A stretch of 38,255 nt of DNA from UBA1543 sp964596375. Its GTDB lineage: Bacteria; Pseudomonadota; Zetaproteobacteria; Mariprofundales; Mariprofundaceae. The stretch is taken from NCBI GenBank assembly GCA_964596375.1, contig CAZQTO010000006.1:1-38255 (forward strand). Reading direction: 5' to 3'. Position 1 is the stretch's first letter. Each line of letters starts with the position of its first letter. Shown piece by piece: positions 32,120 to 38,255 of this stretch. The notes under the pieces were generated by a model. That model had not been told where the DNA came from. It did no database searches and was given only the letters and a program-made list of their open reading frames with translations. The translations under genes were made by a program, and so were the position numbers.

Positions 32120-34738
32120 TTAGCGATTCCTGTAAATCACGCCGCGGCGCATGAGGAGTTTTTCGATTTCCACAGCAAACAGAACGAGAGAAGACAGGAT
32201 CAGGCAAACGACCAGATCGAACAGAGGCAGGGGCTGAGTGTGGAAGATGCTGTTCATGGCGGGCAGGTAAATCACGGCCAGTTGCAGGATAAGGGTGAGC
32301 AGGACTGCGCCGAGCATCGGCAGGTTGCTGAACAGGCCGATGCGGAACAGGGATTCGCTTTCGCTGCGCACAGCCAGCGAATGGAACAGCTGCGATACGG
32401 TGAGTACGGTAAACACCACCGTCTGCCAGTATTCCACGCCGCGCGAGATGGCCCAGGCTTGGGATGCAATCGAGATGCCGCCGACGAACAGGCCGACCCA
32501 GACAATATGCTGCCACATGCCATGCGCGAAGATGCTTTCCTCGGGCGGGCGGGGAGGGCGGCGCATGATGCCGGGCTCGGCAGGTTCTGCAGTGAAGGCC
32601 AGCCCCGGCAGGCCGTCGGTGACGAGGTTGATCCACAGGATGTGAATCGGCAGCAGAGGGATGGGCAGGCCGAGGAAGGGGGCTAAAAACAGCGTCCATA
32701 TCTCACCCGAGTTCGAGCTCATGGTGTCCTTGATGAACTTGCGGATGTTATCAAAGATGCGCCTTCCCGATTTAACCGCCGTGACGATGCTGGCGAAGTT
32801 GTCGTCCAGCAGCACCATGTCTGCGGCCTCGCGCGCCACATCTGTACCCTTCAAGCCCATGGCCACGCCAATGCCGGAGCGCTTCAACGCCGGGGCATCG
32901 TTCACCCCGTCCCCGGTCATGGCGACGAACTCGCCGTTGGTCTGCAGGGCCTTGACGATGCGCAGCTTCTGTTCCGGCGTGACCCGCGCATACACCCGAA
33001 TCGATTCGACCATGCCGGCAAATTCCGCATCGCTCAGTTTCGCCAGTTTATCTCCGCTGAGCAGGGCATGTGCATCGTCCGTGATGCCCATGCGCATGGC
33101 CATGGCCATGGCCGTGCCCGGATGGTCGCCGGTGATCATTACCGGGGTAATCCCCGCCGTTAGGCAATCGGCCACCGCCTGCGGCACTTCGGGCCTCGGC
33201 GGATCGATCAGCGCAACCAGCCCCAGAAAGGTTAGCTCCTGTTCAACCGTGTCAGCCGCCAGCGTTTCGGGCATGGCCGCAAATTCACGTCTGGCAAAAG
33301 CCAGCACGCGGTAACCCTCATGTGCCAGCTTTGTCGCCTCGGCCAGCACATCCGTGGCATCGAATGCCCCATCCTGTCCTGCAGCCTGAACACACTGAGA
33401 CAGCACCCGTTCGGGGGCACCCTTGATATAGGCGATAACACCTGAATCTGATGTGTGCAAGGTCGCCATCTGCTTGCGCTTGCTATCGAAGGGAATAAGC
33501 CCCTGGCGCGGCAATAAAGCTTCCAGTGCAGCTTTGTTGAAACCGGCCTTCAGCGCTGCCTCAAACAACGCCAGTTCGGTTGGCTCGCCCGTTGCCTTGC
33601 CATTGATCTCCACCACATCGTTATTCAGGGCCATGGCTTCTCCCAGTTCCTTCCACGGCTGACTGGATGTGGAATCGGGCAGTCCGTCGTGCCGTTCGCC
33701 TGCAGCAAAGAACAATTCGGCGCTCATACGGTTCTGGGTCAGGGTGCCGGTCTTGTCGCTACAGATATAGGTCACCGAACCGAGTGTTTCTACAGCCGGT
33801 AGATTGCGCACCAGGGCGTTGTGCCGGATCAACTTTTGCGCGCCGAAGGCCAGCGAGATGGTGACCACAGCCGGCAGGGCTTCGGGGATGGCCGCCACGG
33901 CCAGACTTACGGCCGTCAGGAACATCAGCATGACCGGCTGGCCCTGCAGCAGGCCGGCCACAAAGACCACGGCACAAATGGCCAGTACGGCCAGCGCCAG
34001 ATAACGCCCGAAGCGCGCCAGTCGGATTTGCAGTGGGGTCTTTACGCCTGCCTCGCCGCGCAACATTTCGGCGATCCTGCCGATCTCGGTTTGCAGCCCT
34101 GTGGCGACCACGACGCCCAGGCCTTTGCCACGTGTAATCAGGCTGCTCTTGAAGGCAAGGTTGCGACGGTCGCCCAGCGGAAGATCGGGCTTGGTCAATG
34201 GGGCTTCACTCTTACTGACCGGATGCGATTCACCGGTCAGGGCGGATTCGTCGGCCTGCATCTCATCAAGCTGCAACAGCCTGAGATCGGCCGGTACGAT
34301 ATTGCCTGCCTCAAGCATGACCACATCGCCCGGTACGAGCCCGGCAGCAGGCAGGGTGACAGCCTGCCCGTCACGCAGCACACGCGCTTCCGGTGCAGCC
34401 ATGGCGCGCAGGGCAGCTACGGCACGCTCGGCACGAAATTCCTGTACCACGCCGATCACGGCATTGAGCAGCACGATTACCAGAATGGCGATGGTATCCT
34501 GCGGCTCGCCAATGAAGCCGGAAATAAAGGCTGCGGCCAGCAGCACGAGAATCATAAAATCGGAGAACTGCGCAAGCAGCATGGCGAAGATGGAACGGTG
34601 GCGCTCTTCGGGGATGGCGTTCGGCCCGTAATCAGCCAGTCGTTGTTCTGCCTTCGCACTTGTCAGTCCCGTGGCAGAAGATTTTAGGTGCGATAATGTC
34701 TCGTCGACCTCTAGCGTATGCCAGAAGGGGGAGGGCAT
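32120..34738 (-). CDS. SERCA-like Ca2+-transporting P-type ATPase
   Basis: The 872-residue P-type IIA ATPase carries the N-terminal cation ATPase domain, the TGES motif (168-171), PEALP (285-289, membrane segment 4) and the phosphorylation site SDKTGTLTQN with Asp328. TGDGVNDAPALK follows, and late membrane segments carry SSNSGEI and NLVTDGLP. The residues that bind both calcium ions in SERCA (Glu of PEALP, Asn and Glu of SSNSGE, Asn and Asp of NLVTD) are all retained, supporting Ca2+ export from the cytoplasm. Start 34738 has GGAAGGG seven bases before it and lies one base after the VIT-like stop. An upstream in-frame start has no support. Confidence 0.95.
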   Translation of the reverse strand: MPSPFWHTLEVDETLSHLKSSATGLTSAKAEQRLADYGPNAIPEERHRSIFAMLLAQFSDFMILVLLAAAFISGFIGEPQDTIAILVIVLLNAVIGVVQEFRAERAVAALRAMAAPEARVLRDGQAVTLPAAGLVPGDVVMLEAGNIVPADLRLLQLDEMQADESALTGESHPVSKSEAPLTKPDLPLGDRRNLAFKSSLITRGKGLGVVVATGLQTEIGRIAEMLRGEAGVKTPLQIRLARFGRYLALAVLAICAVVFVAGLLQGQPVMLMFLTAVSLAVAAIPEALPAVVTISLAFGAQKLIRHNALVRNLPAVETLGSVTYICSDKTGTLTQNRMSAELFFAAGERHDGLPDSTSSQPWKELGEAMALNNDVVEINGKATGEPTELALFEAALKAGFNKAALEALLPRQGLIPFDSKRKQMATLHTSDSGVIAYIKGAPERVLSQCVQAAGQDGAFDATDVLAEATKLAHEGYRVLAFARREFAAMPETLAADTVEQELTFLGLVALIDPPRPEVPQAVADCLTAGITPVMITGDHPGTAMAMAMRMGITDDAHALLSGDKLAKLSDAEFAGMVESIRVYARVTPEQKLRIVKALQTNGEFVAMTGDGVNDAPALKRSGIGVAMGLKGTDVAREAADMVLLDDNFASIVTAVKSGRRIFDNIRKFIKDTMSSNSGEIWTLFLAPFLGLPIPLLPIHILWINLVTDGLPGLAFTAEPAEPGIMRRPPRPPEESIFAHGMWQHIVWVGLFVGGISIASQAWAISRGVEYWQTVVFTVLTVSQLFHSLAVRSESESLFRIGLFSNLPMLGAVLLTLILQLAVIYLPAMNSIFHTQPLPLFDLVVCLILSSLVLFAVEIEKLLMRRGVIYRNR

Positions 34739-34739
34739 G

Positions 34740-35324
34740 TTAATGCCCTTCCAACAGGTAGATGATTGCAGCCGTGACAAGCGCGACCAGCAGGGTCTGG
34801 ATTCCGCTGCGCAGCCAGGAAGCACCTGCGATGCGTCCAAGAAATACACCGAGCAAAAAGATCAGCAGCAGGGCGATGGCAATGGAGGCGTACAGTGGGG
34901 ATACAGGCAAGTGGATGCCATTGTTTGCCAGCCATAGTGGTAGCAGAATCAGCAAGGAGATGACAAGTGGGGCCAGACCATTGACCATGGCAATCATCAT
35001 CGGCACCCGGCGTGCTGCATCTCCATGTGCGCTTTCGCTTAGATCGGCGACCATCGCCTCCTCCAGCTTTCCCAGGGCGCGCTTACGTTCGGCCGCCTCG
35101 CTGATATAGGCGCTGCTGATACCGCTCATGCTCAGGGCAATGCCCGCCCCGAGACAGACGTTGATAATGACTGTTAAATTATCGGGTGCGCTGATGAGGA
35201 AGCCGATGATGAGACCGAGCATGGCAAGGGCACCATCGAAACCATTGACCACGAAATAGCGACGCGCAATGCGGTGCGAGCGTGTGATGCGAAGCAGAAA
35301 CCCTGCACGCTGCAATAAGTTCAC
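34740..35324 (-). CDS. VIT1/CCC1-like small membrane protein
   Basis: The 194-residue protein has about four to five hydrophobic segments. The stretch YFVVNGFDGALAMLGLIIGFLIS resembles the first helix of the VIT1/CCC1 iron/manganese transporter family, and an SGISSAYISEAAERKRALGKLEE segment resembles the metal-binding helix that follows. It has only part of the usual family length and lacks a clear Glu-rich region, so it may have another substrate or be an accessory protein. GTG start at 35324, six bases after the DUF211 stop. It is packed between DUF211 and the Ca2+ ATPase. Confidence 0.75.
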   Translation of the reverse strand: MNLLQRAGFLLRITRSHRIARRYFVVNGFDGALAMLGLIIGFLISAPDNLTVIINVCLGAGIALSMSGISSAYISEAAERKRALGKLEEAMVADLSESAHGDAARRVPMMIAMVNGLAPLVISLLILLPLWLANNGIHLPVSPLYASIAIALLLIFLLGVFLGRIAGASWLRSGIQTLLVALVTAAIIYLLEGH

Positions 35325-35330
35325 GGCTGC

Positions 35331-35600
35331 TTATCCGGCATTCGGTTCATTTTCCACCTCCACCACATCGAGGCTGTGAAGGGAGCCCCCCATAGCGCTG
35401 ATGGCTAATTGAACCGCCTCGAAATCAATGTCCTTACCTGCCACCTCGATTTGCAGCGTTTCAGTGTTTTCGTCCATTTCAATCACGGTCAGGGAGACGT
35501 GATAATCCGGACCCGTTTGAGCAATGGTTTGAGAAAACTCCAGTGCATTCGGTTGATGTGGCTTAAGAACATCGAGGACAATCCTTTTGACTGATACCAT
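35331..35600 (-). CDS. DUF211 family protein
   Basis: The 89-residue cytoplasmic protein has the DUF211 pattern: KRIVLDVLKPHQPNALEFSQ, a middle VSLTVIEMDENTETLQIEVAG, and SAMGGSLHSLDVVEV at the end. The family is common in archaea and is scattered in bacteria; it forms a small ferredoxin-like fold. A strong AAAGGAGG lies nine bases before the ATG, so it should be well expressed. It is the first gene of a three-gene operon with the VIT-like protein and the Ca2+ ATPase. This suggests a regulatory or metal-sensing role, but the function is unknown. Confidence 0.9.
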   Translation of the reverse strand: MVSVKRIVLDVLKPHQPNALEFSQTIAQTGPDYHVSLTVIEMDENTETLQIEVAGKDIDFEAVQLAISAMGGSLHSLDVVEVENEPNAG

Positions 35601-35962
35601 AAAATACTACCTCCTTTGTACCCTTTCCTGAGCTGGCATGGCGGAAGCCCTATGTTTCTCCATGCTGCAAACGATTTCGGAAAAACGCTCGACCTGCTCC
35701 CAAGCGGTGAAATGATGGTGGCAGAATGGTTGTGGCGGCAATGGTCATGATCAACACCGCATATTTGTCGTTATCAAACACGCCGGAAACCCTCCCAGGC
35801 TCTGTTTTCAGGGAAGCCTCAGCCCAGATTGCTGGTACTCTGAGTATAGAGGAAAGTGGCTTGTAACCGCAACTTTGTTGCGGTTGTCGGTCCAGGAAGA
35901 GATCGTAAATCTGGTTTTGAATCGGGCTTTTCCATTCACAATGCTTATGCCATCATCAGCGC
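35601..35962. other. Spacer between DUF211 and DUF1538 genes
   Basis: These 362 bases separate two divergent operons. They hold a strong hairpin (35865-35885) and a 32-codon frame on the plus strand (35652-35750, MFLHAANDF...) with a poor ribosome site, which I do not call as a gene. The promoters of both operons should lie here, but no clear sigma-70 pair was recognised. Confidence 0.6.
35865..35885. other. Strong nine-base-pair hairpin
   Basis: AACCGCAAC-TTT-GTTGCGGTT is a perfect inverted repeat with a three-base loop. No T-run follows on either strand, so it is not a classical terminator. It may be an operator half-site pair or a leader RNA structure before the DUF1538 gene, which starts 77 bases downstream. 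Confidence 0.45.
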
Positions 35963-37702
35963 ATGTTCAGGCGGGTACGTTTCGGTGATTTTGTAAACGA
36001 AATTGCCATTAACCAGCATCAAATAAGCTACAATGAACTTGCCTTGCGGCAGGTGTCGGAAAGGCGTGGCCGGCGAGTGAAACTGCGTCCGCGTGATGTG
36101 TACCGTCTGCTTACCCCGTATATCAGCGTGCGGCTGTTGGATCAGTTAAAAACCGTGCTTCCCCTTGCCGTTTATCTGGCCCTGTTCCAGATACTCATTC
36201 TGCGCACCCATATCGACGATGCAGGCGTGATTACCGCCGGGCTGACAGCGGTGATTATCGGCCTGATGCTGTTTATGGAGGGGTTGAAACTCGGCCTGAT
36301 GCCGTTCGGCGAGGCCATCGGTTCTGTGCTGCCGGCCAAGTCGCCGTTGCCGGTGGTGTTGCTCATTGCGCTGCTTCTGGGTATCGGCGTTACCTTTGCG
36401 GAACCCGCCATAGGTGCCCTGAAGACCGCTGGCTCGATTGTCGATCCTCAGAAGGCGCCTTATCTGCATGCCATGCTGAATAGCTGGGCGGATATGCTTG
36501 TTCTGGTGGTGGGCCTCGGTGTTGGGCTTGCGGCGGTACTGGGCACACTACGGTTTCTCTACGGCTGGAGTCTCAAACCGCTGATCTACGCAACCCTTGT
36601 GCCCATTCTTGGCCTGACGGCCTATTTCATGACCGATCCCAATCTTTCGCAGGTGCTGGGTCTGGCTTGGGATTGTGGCGCAGTGACTACAGGCCCCGTC
36701 ACCGTGCCACTGGTGCTGGCGCTTGGCATCGGCATCGCCGGAGCTGCCGGTCGCGATCATTCCTCGCTGTCCGGATTCGGTATTGTGACGCTCGCCTCGC
36801 TGTTCCCCATTCTGGGTGTGTTACTGCTTGCCCTTTATATCACTACAACGGTGTCACCACAGGATCTCGTCGTGGCGGCCAGTCTTGCGACAGCGGCAGC
36901 AACGAGCGATCTTTCCTGGTATGCGCACACACCCTGGCAAGAGGTCATCCTCGGTCTGCGTGCCATCCTGCCGCTGGTTATTTTCCTGTTTCTTGTCATG
37001 CGTTTTGTGCTGCGCGAAACCATTCAGCATCCGGGCATCCTCACCTACGGTATCGTGCTTTGCGTGCTGGGCATGATTGTGTTTAACCTCGGTCTGAGTT
37101 ATGGCTTATCCGCCCTCGGGGGTCAGTCGGGCGGAGTGTTGCCGACAGCTTTCCTGCATATCGGCGGGGTGTCGCTTTCGCCTTTGTATGAATACGGGGT
37201 CGGTATTGCCATCGCTGTAGCCTTTGCCTGGCTTCTGGGTCTTGGCGCCACCATGGCGGAACCGGCGCTCAATGCGCTGGGGATGACCGTGGAAAGCCTG
37301 ACCAACGGAGCCTTTCACAAATCGATGCTGATCATGGCGGTGAGCGTCGGTGTTGCATGTGGTATTGCGATAGGACTTCTCAAGGTGGTTTATGACTTAC
37401 CGCTTGCAGCCCTGCTTATCCCCGGCTATCTCGCGGCTGCTGTCCTGACGGCAGTTTCAAGCGAGGAGTTCGTCAACATCGCCTGGGACAGTGCGGGCGT
37501 AACCACAGGTCCGGTGACCGTTCCGCTTGTGCTTGCGCTGGGTCTGGGTCTGGGCGGAGCCATTGGTGCGGTGGATGGTTTCGGTATTTTATCGATGGCA
37601 TCCATCGGTCCGATCCTGTCCGTGCTGACCACGGGCCTGTGGGTGCAGTGGCAAATCAAACGGCGGCATACGGCGGCAGAAGCCGCCATGCAGGAGGGTT
37701 GA
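35963..37702 (+). CDS. Duplicated DUF1538 membrane protein
   Basis: The 579-residue polytopic inner-membrane protein consists of two DUF1538 halves joined in one chain. Copy 1 has TFAEPAIGAL (about 144-153) and VTTGPVTVPLVLALG (241-255); copy 2 has TMAEPALNAL (about 430-439) and VTTGPVTVPLVLALG (513-527). Both are identical over 15 residues in the second motif. Each half has several hydrophobic segments, and the middle includes ATAAATSDLSWYAHTPW. A pseudo-two-fold transporter is inferred; the substrate is unknown. The start is uncertain: the first 40 residues are hydrophilic, and GTG at 36078 is an alternative. Its stop directly abuts the P-II gene start. Confidence 0.9.
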   Translation: MFRRVRFGDFVNEIAINQHQISYNELALRQVSERRGRRVKLRPRDVYRLLTPYISVRLLDQLKTVLPLAVYLALFQILILRTHIDDAGVITAGLTAVIIGLMLFMEGLKLGLMPFGEAIGSVLPAKSPLPVVLLIALLLGIGVTFAEPAIGALKTAGSIVDPQKAPYLHAMLNSWADMLVLVVGLGVGLAAVLGTLRFLYGWSLKPLIYATLVPILGLTAYFMTDPNLSQVLGLAWDCGAVTTGPVTVPLVLALGIGIAGAAGRDHSSLSGFGIVTLASLFPILGVLLLALYITTTVSPQDLVVAASLATAAATSDLSWYAHTPWQEVILGLRAILPLVIFLFLVMRFVLRETIQHPGILTYGIVLCVLGMIVFNLGLSYGLSALGGQSGGVLPTAFLHIGGVSLSPLYEYGVGIAIAVAFAWLLGLGATMAEPALNALGMTVESLTNGAFHKSMLIMAVSVGVACGIAIGLLKVVYDLPLAALLIPGYLAAAVLTAVSSEEFVNIAWDSAGVTTGPVTVPLVLALGLGLGGAIGAVDGFGILSMASIGPILSVLTTGLWVQWQIKRRHTAAEAAMQEG

Positions 37703-38062
37703 ATGAACCAGAGGGCGATTACCGTGCTGACCGATGCATCCCTGATTACCTGCATTGTGCAACGCGGCAAGGCGGATGCTATTGTGAAGGCAGTCATGGA
37801 TGCGGGCGCGCAGGGTGCAACAACCTATTACGGACGCGGCAGCGGTGTGCGTACCCGCTTAGGTATTCTGGGTGTCGCAGTGGATGTGGAAAAGGAGATT
37901 ATCAGCATCGTGGTCGCCAACGATCAGCGCGACTATATCTTCGAGAAGATGTATCTGGCCGGTGAGCTGGATACGCCCGGCATGGGATTCATGTATATGA
38001 CGCATCTGGAAAAGGCTGCCACCTACATTCCGCCCGACATTATTGCGCGGCTGGAAAAATAG
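37703..38062 (+). CDS. P-II family signalling protein, first of two
   Basis: This 119-residue P-II-like trimeric signalling protein has an alpha/beta ferredoxin-like core (ITVLTDASLITCIVQRG, AIVKAVMDAGAQGATTYYG) with a T-loop region around YGRGSGVRTRLGI. A final segment (MTHLEKAATYIPPDI) completes it. It lacks a typical nitrogen P-II T-loop (no YRG uridylylation site) and is divergent from GlnB/GlnK. Its ATG follows the DUF1538 stop with no gap, so it is translationally coupled. P-II proteins often bind and gate membrane transporters in response to adenine nucleotides or small metabolites, which fits this pairing, but the ligand is unknown. Confidence 0.9.
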   Translation: MNQRAITVLTDASLITCIVQRGKADAIVKAVMDAGAQGATTYYGRGSGVRTRLGILGVAVDVEKEIISIVVANDQRDYIFEKMYLAGELDTPGMGFMYMTHLEKAATYIPPDIIARLEK

Positions 38063-38064
38063 CC

Positions 38065-38255
38065 GTGAAAACCCCACGGCCCAAACTCATTACCTGCATC
38101 CTTGCCGCAGGCAGGGCGGAAGCCCTGATAGCGGACCTGAAAAATGAGCTCGGCATCACGCGTGCCACCATGCACAGGGCTCGTGGTCTCGGCCGCTCAA
38201 GTGGCAGGGCGATGGCGGAAGCCACCGAGAAAGAGATCTTGAATGTGGTTGCCGA
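38065..38255 (+). CDS. Second P-II-like protein, 5' part
   Basis: A GTG start at 38065, two bases after the previous stop, opens a frame that runs to the window edge. It encodes at least 63 residues: KLITCILAAGRAEALIADLKNE, followed by ITRATMHRARGLGRSSG and EATEKEILNVVA. The beta-alpha pattern and the position of the Arg/Gly-rich loop match the P-II core, and it resembles the preceding protein at a distance. The end lies outside the window. A pair of different P-II proteins suggests two inputs to one membrane partner or a mixed trimer. Confidence 0.75.
   Translation, partial: MKTPRPKLITCILAAGRAEALIADLKNELGITRATMHRARGLGRSSGRAMAEATEKEILNVVA

Noticed and set aside
32088..32699. Open frame of 203 codons on the minus strand
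   Set aside because: It is an alternative frame within the 3' part of the ATPase gene and is Pro/Arg/His-rich. The ATPase frame carries the conserved membrane segments in this stretch.
33821..34687. Open frame of 288 codons on the plus strand
   Set aside because: It is antisense to the P-type ATPase gene and rich in Gln, His and Gly, as expected for the mirror of a biased gene. No ribosome site or family match.
35652..35750. 32-codon frame in the DUF211-DUF1538 spacer
   Set aside because: It has only a weak GGAAG before the ATG, is very short, and has no recognisable sequence features. Chance is the simpler explanation.
1..38255. CRISPR arrays, insertion sequences, integrase genes, attachment sites
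   Set aside because: No regularly spaced direct repeats, transposase-like proteins or flanking inverted repeats were seen. The three tRNA genes are not flanked by an integrase or by duplicated tRNA ends.

Overview
The window is a gene-dense stretch of a Gram-negative, respiring proteobacterium. This is inferred from the Tol envelope genes (tolQ, tolR, tolA, ybgC), a Coq7-type ubiquinone hydroxylase, a murein-recycling Mpl ligase, hopanoid-type squalene synthesis genes (hpnC, hpnD, hpnE) and an NhaA antiporter whose key residues carry E. coli numbering. The yebC-ruvCAB-ybgC-tolQRA order is the classical gamma-proteobacterial order. The mixture with AmmeMemoRadiSam, DUF211/VIT and DUF1538/P-II genes would also fit a Zetaproteobacterium or a deep-branching gammaproteobacterium. 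I cannot place it further by eye.

Layout. 1-4.8 kb: 3' end of mpl, nhaA (minus), proS and a membrane-anchored lytic transglycosylase whose start lies in a perfect hairpin. 4.9-6.0 kb: tRNA-Ser(UGA), tRNA-Ser(GCU), a lipoprotein gene running into tRNA-Arg(ACG), then a strong terminator. 6.0-9.6 kb (plus): orphan NarL-type response regulator, a cyclic-nucleotide-binding protein overlapping an AI-2E/PerM-type permease, and apaH. 9.6-18.3 kb (minus): xth, an unrecognised gene, rnd, then tolA-tolR-tolQ-ybgC-ruvB-ruvA-ruvC-yebC read right to left, and coq7. 18.3-18.6 kb: a gene-free spacer with a palindromic pair of DnaA-box-like sites beside an A/T-rich stretch. 18.6-21.7 kb (minus): hpnC-hpnD-hpnE in tight coupling. 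21.8-23 kb: thiO.

23-30.5 kb: an A/T-rich gene for a secreted or anchored delta-60 repeat protein, the AmmeMemoRadiSam trio (amrB-amrA-amrS), a DedA protein, hisA and hisF (all minus), then a divergent gene fusing a GFA zinc fold to a degenerate GGDEF domain. 30.7-35.6 kb (minus): an intact diguanylate cyclase, then a compact DUF211 - VIT-like - SERCA-like Ca2+ P-type ATPase operon. 35.96 kb to the end (plus): a duplicated DUF1538 membrane protein followed directly by two P-II-family genes, the second cut by the window edge.

The parts of least known function, and the best candidates for undescribed systems, lie at the right end: the DUF1538/P-II/P-II module (a membrane protein with its probable nucleotide-sensing regulators) and the DUF211/VIT/Ca2+-ATPase operon facing it across a 362-base spacer. 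The AmmeMemoRadiSam cluster and the GFA-GGDEF fusion come next. No CRISPR array, insertion sequence, integrase or rRNA gene was seen.
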